Source of the DNA: a virus
Virus record (IMG/VR): IMGVR_UViG_3300029922_000015
Coordinates: 62,001-126,000 of that record
Direction: 5' to 3' (one strand)
Length of the DNA: 64,000 nt
Shown piece after piece: positions 7,327 through 14,409 of the stretch. The notes beneath the pieces were generated by a model. That model did not search any database and was not told where the DNA came from. It was given only the letters and a program-made list of their open reading frames with translations. The first letter of the stretch is position 1, and every line of letters starts with the position of its first letter. The position numbers were made by a program, and so were the translations under genes.

Positions 7327-7586
7327 TTTGTTATTTCTTCCTTCGCCATACTATGAATCTCGGCTAGTTGATCAGCCAACTCGCGCAGAACGCGAGGATT
7401 CAATTGAATTCCATGCAAAGCAATTACCGTAGCATTGAACAATCCTTTAGATTTCAAAAAGATCATTTGATTGCCAATTAGCTTTCCCTCCTTAGATTTC
7501 ATAAAATGCGTGTCGATCATTAGACCTACATTTTTATCCTCTTGAGGGGAAAAAGAGAAAGTGTGTTTTTGAAGGAGTTTGCTCAT
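7323..7586 (-). CDS. Hypothetical protein
   Basis: 87 aa, first gene of the unit that runs into the tmRNA. It has its own promoter. A LRELADQLAEIHSMAKEE helix closes the protein. No family recognised. Confidence 0.7.
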   Translation of the reverse strand: MSKLLQKHTFSFSPQEDKNVGLMIDTHFMKSKEGKLIGNQMIFLKSKGLFNATVIALHGIQLNPRVLRELADQLAEIHSMAKEEITK

Positions 7587-7595
7587 ACTTCTACT

Positions 7596-7624
7596 ACAAT
7601 ACTACAAGATAAGCTCTTTGTCAA
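7596..7624 (-). promoter_or_regulatory. Sigma70-type promoter of the tmRNA unit
   Basis: TTGACA, 17-bp spacer, TATTGT, 9 bases before the ATG at 7586. It can drive 7323-7586, 7120-7326 and the tmRNA. Confidence 0.8.
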
Positions 7625-7636
7625 GAGAAAAGAGAG

Positions 7637-7708
7637 AGGTAGCGGTCGGAGTCGAACCGACGATAATGAATTTTGCAGATTCATGCCTTGCCGCTTGGCG
7701 ACGCTACC
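7637..7708 (-). tRNA. tRNA-Cys(GCA)
   Basis: Acceptor GGTAGCG/CGCTACC, anticodon stem TGAAT/ATTCA with loop CTGCAAA, T-arm GTCGGTTCGACTCCGAC. CCA is not encoded. Confidence 0.9.
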
Positions 7709-7750
7709 AATGATGCAAGTTATCGCCTTTAAAGGTGGTTCGATGCATTA

Positions 7751-7945
7751 TTAAAGAATATCGAAATCACTAAAACTATGCGCAATCGCATTACGCTCAA
7801 ATGAGTAGAAATAAGATTTTCGGTTTGTCATGGGTTGTTTAAGCTTAACCTTGATAAACCTTTTACCGTTGTAAATATGTATCTTACCGACAAAATTAAA
7901 TTGGCCAAAAAACTCAACGGCGTCTCTTGGAGCGTGTACGTTCAC
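7751..7945 (-). CDS. Hypothetical protein
   Basis: 64 aa with a GTG start, basic centre (NGKRFIKVKLKQ). It overlaps the upstream 41-aa gene by 32 bp. Function unknown. Confidence 0.5.
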   Translation of the reverse strand: MNVHAPRDAVEFFGQFNFVGKIHIYNGKRFIKVKLKQPMTNRKSYFYSFERNAIAHSFSDFDIL

Positions 7946-8039
7946 TTTGTTTGATACTTTCTTTGAATTCGGGAGTACAAGGTGTACCTCGCACGATTTC
8001 TACCAATCGAATTTTTTGTTCTGCTGTTAATCTTTTCAT
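7914..8039 (-). CDS. Very small hypothetical protein
   Basis: 41 aa (MKRLTAEQKIRLVEIVRG...). The start overlaps the previous stop as ATGA, which is the main support. Function unknown. Confidence 0.5.
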   Translation of the reverse strand: MKRLTAEQKIRLVEIVRGTPCTPEFKESIKQSERTRSKRRR

Positions 8040-8317
8040 TTTTCTTTTCTGTAAGACTCACATTTGAAATCTATAATTTTAGAGGCTTGGGCGTGTTGGG
8101 CTAACAACAAATAAACCAATTTCGCGCAAGGGGTAACATCGTCTATCTCGGCTAGCTCCATTCTTGATTCGTGTTGAATTTGATTCCAGCAATTTTTAAG
8201 TAACTCCGCAGAAATATCTACTTGCCCCTGAATCGTTCTCAAGCCAGCCGGAAAGAATAAGACGGTATTATGAGAAGAATCTTCTGGCGTAATCGATTTA
8301 AGTATATCAGAGTCCAT
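8036..8317 (-). CDS. Hypothetical protein
   Basis: 93 aa, soluble and helical. It has its own promoter 8 bases before the start codon and begins a three-gene coupled unit. No family recognised. Confidence 0.7.
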   Translation of the reverse strand: MDSDILKSITPEDSSHNTVLFFPAGLRTIQGQVDISAELLKNCWNQIQHESRMELAEIDDVTPCAKLVYLLLAQHAQASKIIDFKCESYRKEK

Positions 8318-8325
8318 GATCTAGA

Positions 8326-8354
8326 ATCATACCACACTTATTCATTTAAGTCAA
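8326..8354 (-). promoter_or_regulatory. Sigma70-type promoter
   Basis: TTGACT, 17-bp spacer, TATGAT, then 8 bases to the ATG at 8317, leaving almost no 5' leader. Confidence 0.8.
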
Positions 8355-8564
8355 GAAAATTTTGTTGTAGCCGTAGCCGCGTTTCTGTTTTATCTCTTCA
8401 TTTATCTATGCCTCAACCCGAATATGATCGCGTAACCGACACGCTAATTCTGTTTGAGTTGCTGGTTCCGTGGTAATCGAAATGAATTTCTCCCACGTTA
8501 GGTTATCCAGACGCGAACTTCCTCCAGATTACTCCAGCGAAGAGTCGCTTGCAACAAAAAATTT

Positions 8565-8825
8565 TTAACCGTTCGTTGACGGCGCGGGCGTTGGTGCGCT
8601 TTTAGGATTCGGAAAAGCCTTACCCTTTTTCTTCTTAGCGGGATAAGGATATTTTCCTACATTATTAGGATCAACATTATTATTGTTTGTGCTCGGGACG
8701 TTGTAACTATAGCCACTAGTAGGCCAAACATAACCCGCTTTACAAATCGGGCAAATCTTTTTGGGATTTTTCTTGTCCGCCTCGGACATCTTATTTTTTG
8801 ATCCGCAAATGCAATAAGTAAACAT
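8565..8825 (-). CDS. Zinc-ribbon protein with low-complexity tail
   Basis: 86 aa. CICGSKN and CPICKAG form a possible zinc ribbon, followed by an Asn/Pro/Lys-rich tail. The 240 bases downstream (8318-8564) hold no gene I can support. Confidence 0.6.
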   Translation of the reverse strand: MFTYCICGSKNKMSEADKKNPKKICPICKAGYVWPTSGYSYNVPSTNNNNVDPNNVGKYPYPAKKKKGKAFPNPKSAPTPAPSTNG

Positions 8826-8844
8826 AATAATATTTACACTAAAA

Positions 8845-8923
8845 TGGTGGGGATAGTCGGGATCAAACCGACGCCGAAGCTTTGAGAGAGCTACATCCTA
8901 ATCAACTATTAGACGATATCCCC
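8845..8923 (-). tRNA. tRNA-Glu(CUC)
   Basis: Acceptor GGGGATA/TATCCCC, loop CTCTCAA, T-arm GTCGGTTTGATCCCGAC, encoded CCA. Confidence 0.87.
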
Positions 8924-8929
8924 GTAAAG

Positions 8930-9004
8930 TGGTAGCCCATGACGGTTACGATCCGTCTTTCGAAGCTTGAAAGGCTTCTGAATTAACCATTATTCGAATG
9001 GGCC
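8930..9004 (-). tRNA. tRNA-Glu(UUC)
   Basis: Acceptor GGCCCAT/ATGGGCT, anticodon stem GAAGC/GCTTC with loop CTTTCAA, encoded CCA. Confidence 0.9.
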
Positions 9005-9011
9005 AATTAAA

Positions 9012-10097
9012 TTATCTACCTAACAAATCTTTCCAATGCTCTAAACCGACTCTAACATAACTACGAAGAGCTTGTCTTCCGTCTTCGACGGCGTTGTCGT
9101 CGTTTAACAAATATAATCCTGTACGAGCTATGCTTGTCGGGTCTTCACAATTACACCACCAGTCTCGCGGCGTCCATTCAATAGAGCTTCCCACTACGGA
9201 AGGAACTCCCATAGAAATTCCATCGGCGGTTACAACATTGAAGGTTTCATCGAAACTTGGTTGAAGAAGTAAATGCATGTGGGCGACAGTATTCTTAAAA
9301 GTCGGCCAAGACTCCCAAGGCACGTCGATTAACTTCGCATCTCTTTCCCCTACAAATAAATCTAATCTAGATTGAAATAAAAGCCTTTCATAATCCCGAC
9401 GAGAGTTAACGTATAACTCTAAATTTACGCCTAATTGTCTAGAAAGTTGATAAGCGCCCATTGCGGCGGTTAATTGATTCTTCCAAGGGCGAGGAGCGCC
9501 GAAGGAGCCAATACGAATCGTATCTCCTATCTTTCTTTTTCGAGGATATGGATTAACAAAAGAATGGGTATCATAAAGATTTGGAAGATACAAGCATTCG
9601 CAACGATATGTCTTTCTTAGCCATTCGACAAAGCGCGTGTTATTGCCACTCACTTTAACATTAGAAGTTGCTTTTTGTAATTCAATTATTTTTTTATTGC
9701 AAAGAATTCCTGATTCATCTCTATTTCTGTCAATAGAAAGATAGGCGCAACCCGTATGATTCTGGAGAATAAACTCAATATGAGGGAAAGCGTAGGCAAG
9801 CTCTGCCATTTGTTTCGCCGTAATCCAGCTAGGGGAATTAATAATAACGTGACTAGGACGGATAGAATTAAATTGAATAGCGTGATCGTTCGCCGCTTTG
9901 ATTTGAGAATAAACTTCTTCAAAATTTTGTCCCGACCAAATTTCAGCGAAATAACCTTCTCGTCTTAAAACGTTAATATTGTTTTGATTAGTTACCCCAA
10001 GTCCAATATTGGAAATCCCCGGCCCACCGAAGTTTTTAGCGAAGAAAATAACGCGGGCTGTTTCTTTCTTCGGATTTAAATGATGAGGACGATGCAT
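9012..10097 (-). CDS. GT-B glycosyltransferase (GT4-like)
   Basis: 361 aa. The C-terminal Rossmann lobe shows the family signature around residues 275-300 (LLQPSFDETFNVVTADGI), where the glutamate contacts the sugar nucleotide, followed by MGVPSVV. The N-terminal lobe begins RVIFFAKNFGGPGISN. It could decorate DNA, virion or host surface; the acceptor is unknown. A second, distant GT-B gene is at 21.7-22.8 kb. Confidence 0.85.
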   Translation of the reverse strand: MHRPHHLNPKKETARVIFFAKNFGGPGISNIGLGVTNQNNINVLRREGYFAEIWSGQNFEEVYSQIKAANDHAIQFNSIRPSHVIINSPSWITAKQMAELAYAFPHIEFILQNHTGCAYLSIDRNRDESGILCNKKIIELQKATSNVKVSGNNTRFVEWLRKTYRCECLYLPNLYDTHSFVNPYPRKRKIGDTIRIGSFGAPRPWKNQLTAAMGAYQLSRQLGVNLELYVNSRRDYERLLFQSRLDLFVGERDAKLIDVPWESWPTFKNTVAHMHLLLQPSFDETFNVVTADGISMGVPSVVGSSIEWTPRDWWCNCEDPTSIARTGLYLLNDDNAVEDGRQALRSYVRVGLEHWKDLLGR

Positions 10098-10181
10098 AGC
10101 GTATAATAGATTCTATAATTTTTACACGCCTTTGTCTACTAATATTTAAATTAGTTATTATTAATATTTTCTTAACAAAAA

Positions 10182-10257
10182 TGGTGGCGCAACACAGAAT
10201 CGAACTGTGAATCTGGCCTTATGAGAGCCGCGTGATAACCTCTTTCACCATAGCGCC
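10182..10257 (-). tRNA. tRNA-Met(CAU)
   Basis: Acceptor GGCGCTA/TTGCGCC with one mismatch, loop CTCATAA, T-arm CACAGTTCGATTCTGTG, encoded CCA. A CAU anticodon could also be a lysidine-type isoleucine tRNA. Confidence 0.85.
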
Positions 10258-10260
10258 GAA

Positions 10261-10334
10261 TGGCAGGACAGCACGGAATCGAGCCGTGACCAAGAGATTT
10301 GGAGTTTCTTGTGCTACCTTTACACTACTGTCCT
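10261..10334 (-). tRNA. tRNA-Trp(CCA)
   Basis: Acceptor AGGACAG/CTGTCCT, G73, loop CTCCAAA, encoded CCA. One A-C mismatch in the anticodon stem. Confidence 0.9.
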
Positions 10335-10340
10335 ATAAAT

Positions 10341-11546
10341 TTATTGCCAAACGTGAACCCAATCAACATTGATTGGCTGATTTGGGCCACCCTGTAGTAA
10401 CAAGAACATTGACTGGATTTCTTGGGCGGTCAACTTGCTTCCCGTTCCGGTTGCAAAACGGGTTACACCACCCGCATGAACAACTAACTTATTATCATAA
10501 TAAAATTCAATATATCCCGTTCCGGTTCCAGTTGAAACCCACAAGCCGCCATAAGTATGCCAAGCCCCATCCGTAGGAGATGGAGATTCGCTCGATCCCT
10601 GCAAGCTCATCATTTGGTTTTCATTATCCGTATTAGCTATATCTGAGTCGTTATAACTATTAGCGGGATAATTCCAAGTATGGATTGTATTGATTGGATC
10701 AAACGTTGTTGAACTTAGGGGATAAGCTTCAAAAAAGTCTAATTCGCTTACCAAAGTAGCAGGGTGAGTTGCGGGATTCGTTGCGAAGAAGTTAGTTCCC
10801 CAAGCCCAAAATCCGGGCCAAGTTGCCGCGCTAGGATCATCAGGAGTTGAATTAAATTGAATACGAGCTTCAAAATAACCATGTTCCCAAGAACCGGCTG
10901 TCGTTCCGGGTGCGGAATTAGGTGGCATTGTTTCTACGTTGCCGCCTACTACGTTTAAAATACCATTCGCGCCCGCTAACGCGCCAGTTCCGGCTCCTGT
11001 ATTAACGGTTGCTTTGGTTGCTGGAGCCCAAAAAGAAGGATACCAATTAAATCCATTCGTAGCAGAACCTAATGTTACAGTGTCGGATGTAAAATCATCA
11101 TTAAAAATTAAATTGTGAAACCCCGCCGCGCTAGCTTGAGAAGGAACGGTAACTCCAGAAGGCGTTACGCCCGTTGGAGATGTTCCGCTAGTACCAGTGG
11201 GTTGAACGTTAACTCCTGATAGTTGAGCTTCGAGCGAAGTAATTTCGCTATTTAATCCAACAATTTGTGTCTTTAAACTAGACACTTGGGAATTAAGTCC
11301 GCTATTAACCGTTGTTAGAGAAGCATTAGAACTTTGTAGCGAGACGATTTGGCCGCTGGCTGTCACTAATTGACCGTTAAGGCTTGAAATTTGTGAGACG
11401 TAATTTCCTGTGGTATTAGCTAATCCACTATAATTAGAAATTACCGTTGAAAGTCCGCCTGTTTGATTGGCTAAAATAGCAATTTCGCCAATGGTTGAAA
11501 GTAATACACTTAAATCGTTTTGTTGTGCCGTAGTCATACTGACCAT
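10341..11546 (-). CDS. Coiled-coil plus GH16-like glycoside hydrolase, probable fibre/virion protein
   Basis: 401 aa. Residues 5-115 are a heptad-rich coiled coil (SQISSLNGQL, SSLKTQIVGLNSEI). A Gly/Thr/Pro/Ser linker follows, then a C-terminal jelly-roll domain from about 145. That domain carries WPGFWAWG and SELDFFEAY, the ExDxxE catalytic motif of glycoside hydrolase family 16 at E268, D270, E273. GH16 enzymes cut beta-1,3/1,4-glucans or related polymers. The fusion suggests a trimeric fibre that degrades a host polysaccharide. Start 11546 has an AGGGG site; an ATG at 11561 is the alternative. Confidence 0.85.
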   Translation of the reverse strand: MVSMTTAQQNDLSVLLSTIGEIAILANQTGGLSTVISNYSGLANTTGNYVSQISSLNGQLVTASGQIVSLQSSNASLTTVNSGLNSQVSSLKTQIVGLNSEITSLEAQLSGVNVQPTGTSGTSPTGVTPSGVTVPSQASAAGFHNLIFNDDFTSDTVTLGSATNGFNWYPSFWAPATKATVNTGAGTGALAGANGILNVVGGNVETMPPNSAPGTTAGSWEHGYFEARIQFNSTPDDPSAATWPGFWAWGTNFFATNPATHPATLVSELDFFEAYPLSSTTFDPINTIHTWNYPANSYNDSDIANTDNENQMMSLQGSSESPSPTDGAWHTYGGLWVSTGTGTGYIEFYYDNKLVVHAGGVTRFATGTGSKLTAQEIQSMFLLLQGGPNQPINVDWVHVWQ

Positions 11547-11581
11547 TACACCCCTTAGCATCTTTGGGAATAACTATAAAT

Positions 11582-11669
11582 TGGTGCGGCTAGCGAGAAT
11601 CGGACTCGCAATCCCTCGCGGGCGACAGATTTTAAGTCTGTTGTGTATACCTAGTTCCACCATAACCGC
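11582..11669 (-). tRNA. tRNA-Leu(UAA)
   Basis: Class II: acceptor GCGGTTA/TAGCCGC, anticodon stem CAGA/TCTG with loop CTTAAAA, long variable arm, A73 and encoded CCA. Confidence 0.92.
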
Positions 11670-11672
11670 AAA

Positions 11673-11858
11673 TTATCTTAAATGTGGATTATAATCCACT
11701 ATCGAAAATCCAAAAACTATTTGAAGAAGCCAAAGAACAACCAAGACAATTACTACAATATTAATTATCTTTTTAATGGTAGCGTCCATCGGAATGTAGG
11801 TATTCGCTAACCAAAGCAAAAATCCGATAAGAATAAGAGTTATTACTATACTAATCAT
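11673..11858 (-). CDS. Small two-span membrane protein
   Basis: 61 aa. Two hydrophobic segments (about 2-20 and 31-50) flank the turn NTYIPMDATIKKI, a layout common in phage Thivi_2564-like small membrane proteins. Upstream in-frame ATGs fall inside tRNA genes and are rejected. Confidence 0.7.
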   Translation of the reverse strand: MISIVITLILIGFLLWLANTYIPMDATIKKIINIVVIVLVVLWLLQIVFGFSIVDYNPHLR

Positions 11859-11886
11859 ATCTATATTTACACTAGAATGACAAAAA

Positions 11887-11960
11887 TGGTATCCCGCCCC
11901 GGAATCGAACCGAGAAATCCGCTTTGGAAGAGCGGCATTATGCCGTTTAACTAGCGAGAT
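11887..11960 (-). tRNA. tRNA-Gly(UCC)
   Basis: Acceptor ATCTCGC/GCGGGAT, anticodon stem CCGCT/AGCGG with loop CTTCCAA, encoded CCA. Confidence 0.9.
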
Positions 11961-11971
11961 ATAAATTAAAT

Positions 11972-12064
11972 CATACAACGGCGCTTCGCCTCTCCAAGCC
12001 ACCCCACTAAGCCCGAATCGAACGGGAATGCTAGAACGCGCGTATGGCTGCTTTTCGTTATATG
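11972..12064 (-). ncRNA. Structured inter-tRNA segment with T-arm-like hairpin
   Basis: Between tRNA-Gly and tRNA-Tyr. The two ends pair over 9 bp (CATATAACG with CGTTGTATG, one G-U). Inside is a T-arm-like hairpin CCCG-TTCGATT-CGGG (12012-12026) and a GGCG/CGCC hairpin. No acceptor stem can be drawn. It may be a tRNA relic or a stable small RNA. Confidence 0.45.
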
Positions 12065-12068
12065 AAAA

Positions 12069-12151
12069 TGGTGCAAGTAACAGGACTCGAACCTGTGAAG
12101 CCGAAGCAGTGAATTTACAGTTCACCGGATTTGCCGCTCTCCAATACTTGC
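12069..12151 (-). tRNA. tRNA-Tyr(GUA)
   Basis: Acceptor GCAAGTA/TACTTGC, stem GTGAA/TTCAC with loop CTGTAAA, class II variable arm, encoded CCA. Confidence 0.92.
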
Positions 12152-12157
12152 ATAAAG

Positions 12158-12246
12158 TGGCTCCTGCCGGATTCGAACCGGCGATTCGCGCCTATCTGGC
12201 GCTTGCAGGATATAAATCTGCTGTTTTGCCGCTAAACTAAGGAGCT
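12158..12246 (-). tRNA. Atypical class II-like tRNA, anticodon UAU (Ile?)
   Basis: D-arm (TAGTTTAGCGGCAAAACA), a GCGCC/GGCGC variable stem and T-arm GCCGGTTCGAATCCGGC are clear. The acceptor pairs at 6 of 7 positions with an A1-C72 mismatch. The anticodon loop is TTTATAT if an A-C pair closes the stem, giving UAU. CCA is not encoded. An isoleucine tRNA with a long arm would be unusual. Confidence 0.55.
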
Positions 12247-12249
12247 AAA

Positions 12250-12326
12250 TGGTTGCGCAGGATGGATTCGAACCACCGATTTCGACCTTATGAGGATCGC
12301 GAGATAGGCCACTTCTCTACCGCACT
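12250..12326 (-). tRNA. tRNA-Met(CAU), mismatched 1-72
   Basis: Acceptor AGTGCGG/CTGCGCA pairs at positions 2-7 but A1-A72 is unpaired, as in initiators. Loop CTCATAA, T-arm GGTGGTTCGAATCCATC, encoded CCA. Confidence 0.75.
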
Positions 12327-12332
12327 ATTAAA

Positions 12333-12394
12333 TGGTTGCAGAGATTGGAGTTTCACCAATTTTCGAGGCTCATGAGACTTCGGTAAACTCTGCA
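12333..12394 (-). tRNA. Short tRNA without a D-arm, anticodon CAU
   Basis: 62 nt. Perfect acceptor TGCAGAG/CTCTGCA, A73, encoded CCA and perfect T-arm ATTGG/CCAAT. The anticodon loop CTCATGA sits on a weak stem (GAAGT/GCCTC). Only six bases (TTTACC) join acceptor and anticodon stem, so no D-arm can form. Could be a decayed tRNA or a truly D-armless one. Confidence 0.6.
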
Positions 12395-12399
12395 TTAAA

Positions 12400-12476
12400 T
12401 GGTAACGGGGAAAGGATTTGAACCTCTGACCTTTTGGTTATGAGCCAAACGAGCTACCAGACTGCTCCACCCCGCA
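12400..12476 (-). tRNA. Initiator tRNA-fMet(CAU)
   Basis: The sequence follows the bacterial initiator closely (TGCGGGGTGGAGCAG). Positions 1-72 are an unpaired U-U, the hallmark that marks initiators. Loop CTCATAA on TTTGG/CCAAA, encoded CCA. Only two G-C pairs close the anticodon stem, where bacterial initiators usually have three. Confidence 0.9.
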
Positions 12477-12487
12477 ATTAAATCAAA

Positions 12488-12545
12488 CGAACTAAGGTAA
12501 GTGCATACTTTTTCAGGTCGGGCTTTACGACTGCTCCCTAGTTCT
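12488..12545 (-). ncRNA. Short inter-tRNA segment with paired ends
   Basis: 57 nt between fMet and the next tRNA. GAACTA and TAGTTC close the segment; GGG/CCC and AAGT/ACTT hairpins lie inside. Not a normal tRNA. Possibly a relic. Confidence 0.35.
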
Positions 12546-12549
12546 CAAA

Positions 12550-12629
12550 TGGTAGCCCAAATAGGATTCGAACCTACATATTATTCCGTTATGCTCCCAT
12601 CGCTTCGAAGGCGCGGTCAATATTGGGCT
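12550..12629 (-). tRNA. Atypical tRNA, probable Arg(UCG)
   Basis: Acceptor AGCCCAA/TTGGGCT, A73, encoded CCA and T-arm TAGGTTCGAATCCTA are excellent. A loop CTTCGAA sits on a short CGC/GCG stem, giving UCG, but no normal D-arm is visible and the variable region would be about 21 nt. Confidence 0.55.
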
Positions 12630-13179
12630 ATAAAATTTTATAAAATCTACACCATTTTCTTACGGCATTATCAGAAACTCCATATTTCTTTCCCGCCGCC
12701 ACAAAACTATGATCTACTAAAAATAATTGTAATTCTTCTTTAGAAGGCCATAAAACTTTTCTTCGTTTTTCATCATAAATTTTAGTAAATTTATTTTTAT
12801 AACGCTTACGAAATTCTATATTATTTTCTCTAAGAATTTTTTTTATCCTATAATAACTATAACTAGATTGATTAATTTCGAGCTTAATCAAAATTTCATT
12901 TATAGAAATTCCGCTATTATATAAATCTAATACTATATTATAATCTATTTTCTTAGAGGACTTTTGATTATTGACATTCGTTGTTGGTTCTTGACTGTGG
13001 CAATTAGGACATAGAAATTCAACATTTTCTATCCTATGATCTTCTGATTGCCCATTTTTATGATGTAATTCTAAAGTTAGTGTTTTACCTTGCCACTCCC
13101 CTTTATTCCCGCATCGGCAAATATACGGAATCAAATTTTCCCGTAATATTTTCTTTTTAAAAGTGCATCTCGAACTCAT
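12628..13179 (-). CDS. HNH homing endonuclease
   Basis: 183 aa. HNH core CRCGNKGEW, LTLELHHKNGQSEDH and VEFLCPNCHSQ in residues 21-63, then a helix-turn-helix-rich C-terminus. TGTAAT stands 7 bases before the ATG. The stop overlaps the 5' end of the next tRNA by 2 bp, so the gene abuts its probable target. Confidence 0.88.
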   Translation of the reverse strand: MSSRCTFKKKILRENLIPYICRCGNKGEWQGKTLTLELHHKNGQSEDHRIENVEFLCPNCHSQEPTTNVNNQKSSKKIDYNIVLDLYNSGISINEILIKLEINQSSYSYYRIKKILRENNIEFRKRYKNKFTKIYDEKRRKVLWPSKEELQLFLVDHSFVAAGKKYGVSDNAVRKWCRFYKIL

Positions 13180-13229
13180 AATATGTATTACATATTATAT
13201 GTTCTAAAGAGAAATTTATCTAATAAAAA

Positions 13230-13306
13230 TGGTGAACCATGCCCGATTTGAACGGGCAATCTCAAATTTCGTAGATTTGTGCTGTATCCAGTTTAGCTAA
13301 TGGTTC
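13230..13306 (-). tRNA. tRNA-Arg(ACG)
   Basis: Acceptor GAACCAT/ATGGTTC, stem CAAAT/ATTTG with loop CTACGAA, encoded CCA. Confidence 0.9.
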
Positions 13307-13364
13307 GTGAAATTGGTGGCCCGATTGCTATTGACATTCTTTCGATAATATAATCAATAACTAA

Positions 13365-13443
13365 CTAATAGACCGCTCCTGAGCCAACACGCCAATCTAG
13401 GTTCCAAGTTATCGACTTAGTTTAACCAGACTTGTCTATTAGT
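13365..13443 (-). ncRNA. tRNA-sized segment with 9-bp closing stem
   Basis: CTAATAGAC and GTCTATTAG pair perfectly 79 nt apart, within a 193-nt gene-free gap (13307-13499). A hairpin CTAAG/CTTGG with loop TCGATAA sits inside, but no T-arm is recognisable. Confidence 0.4.
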
Positions 13444-13499
13444 TTATTAAATATTGTCCCTACAGGTTCTAGACCCTTCAAGACTTTTCAATAATAAAA

Positions 13500-13576
13500 T
13501 GGTGGAGCATATCGGTATTGCGCCGATCTGATTCGAAGGTGCAAGCTTCGCGACCACCCTTGCAGTCCCATGCCCC
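13500..13576 (-). tRNA. tRNA-Ala(UGC)
   Basis: Acceptor GGGGCAT/ATGCTCC, stem CGAAG/CTTCG with loop CTTGCAC, encoded CCA. Confidence 0.9.
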
Positions 13577-13585
13577 ATTTAAAAT

Positions 13586-13659
13586 TGGTACGCCCAAATC
13601 GAATCGAACGATTATCTAAGCTTTCAGAGAGCTTCGTCCTACCATTAGACGACAGGCGT
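13586..13659 (-). tRNA. tRNA-Gln(CUG)
   Basis: Acceptor ACGCCTG/TGGGCGT, stem AAGCT/AGCTT with loop CTCTGAA, encoded CCA. The 3' end of the gene at 13645 runs 15 bp into it. Confidence 0.9.
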
Positions 13660-13860
13660 GTTTACTAAAAAATTGCCTCCCATATGTGGCCCCGAATTAA
13701 TATGGGCCGTGTGCATATCGGAAGAAAAATTATCATTAGTCCCGATACGAGGCCAGAATTGATAATCGTAACTATCTTTTCGCACCGCTAATATCCTAAC
13801 ATCCCAAAAACCTTTAGGATCGGAATCGCGCCAAATTTGATTAGGTTTAAGTTTCTTCAT
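13645..13860 (-). CDS. Hypothetical protein
   Basis: 71 aa beginning MKKLKPNQIWRDSDPKGF. An AGGG site precedes this ATG, and the upstream ATG at 13875 lacks room for one. Its stop lies inside tRNA-Gln, an overlap of coding and tRNA sequence. Confidence 0.6.
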   Translation of the reverse strand: MKKLKPNQIWRDSDPKGFWDVRILAVRKDSYDYQFWPRIGTNDNFSSDMHTAHINSGPHMGGNFLVNTPVV

Positions 13861-14089
13861 AAATTTCCCTAACATCCTTTTCAGGATTCCAGAATACTTT
13901 ATCTGGATTCTTCATATAAAATTCAATCTTGGCCCGCACGGCTTTAGAATCGTGGAACGCGCACAAAGCGCCGAAAAACTGAGGCGGCATATTCGCCGTT
14001 ACCCATTCTCGACACTCCGCTGGAATATTCAGCAAAATATTCGCGCATTCCTTGGAAATCGTTTTTTGATTATCGTTCATTTTTGCCAT
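13847..14089 (-). CDS. Hypothetical protein
   Basis: 80 aa. An AGAGG site lies 6 bases before the ATG at 14089; an ATGA overlap at 14080 offers a second start. No family recognised. Confidence 0.65.
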   Translation of the reverse strand: MAKMNDNQKTISKECANILLNIPAECREWVTANMPPQFFGALCAFHDSKAVRAKIEFYMKNPDKVFWNPEKDVREIYEET

Positions 14090-14409
14090 GTAAAACCTCT
14101 ACCCTTACAAGACGAACAAGTTACTTGACTCCAACCTCTAGAATGATGAACGGTATTCCAACCGCCGTGTTCGCACTTAGTACAAGTAATTTTTTTATAT
14201 CCTCGTTCTTCCATGCTTTTAACATTTTCGGGAAGAACCATCGCTTGAGTATAATGAGAATATGAAATACCTTGAACGCTTCCGTTTTTTATTTGCATCG
14301 GGCCATTGACTTGCCAGCCTTGTTCTAACAAATTTTGAACGGCGTATTCTAAAGTTTGACAACCTTCGCAACTTAATACTCTATAATCTTTAGCTTGCAT
14401 AGAATTCAT
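14077..14409 (-). CDS. DUF1737-like plus zinc-finger protein
   Basis: 110 aa. Residues about 8-60 (TLEYAVQNLLEQGWQVNG...YTQAMV) resemble the DUF1737 fold. The C-terminus has CTKCEHGGW...CSSCKGRGF, two CxxC(x)GxG knuckles like a half DnaJ zinc finger. A neighbour at 14842 carries similar knuckles. Confidence 0.65.
   Translation of the reverse strand: MNSMQAKDYRVLSCEGCQTLEYAVQNLLEQGWQVNGPMQIKNGSVQGISYSHYTQAMVLPENVKSMEERGYKKITCTKCEHGGWNTVHHSRGWSQVTCSSCKGRGFTWQK

Noticed and set aside
9686-9922. 78-aa leftward frame inside the glycosyltransferase
   Set aside because: Fully contained in a clear GT-B gene in another frame.
11673-12125. 150-aa version of the small membrane protein
   Set aside because: Its N-terminal 89 residues would be read from tRNA-Gly and tRNA-Tyr; only the 61-aa C-terminal part is credible.
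13341-13362. Rightward promoter after TTGACA at 13331
   Set aside because: TATAAT lies only 12 bp from TTGACA, and no rightward gene follows.
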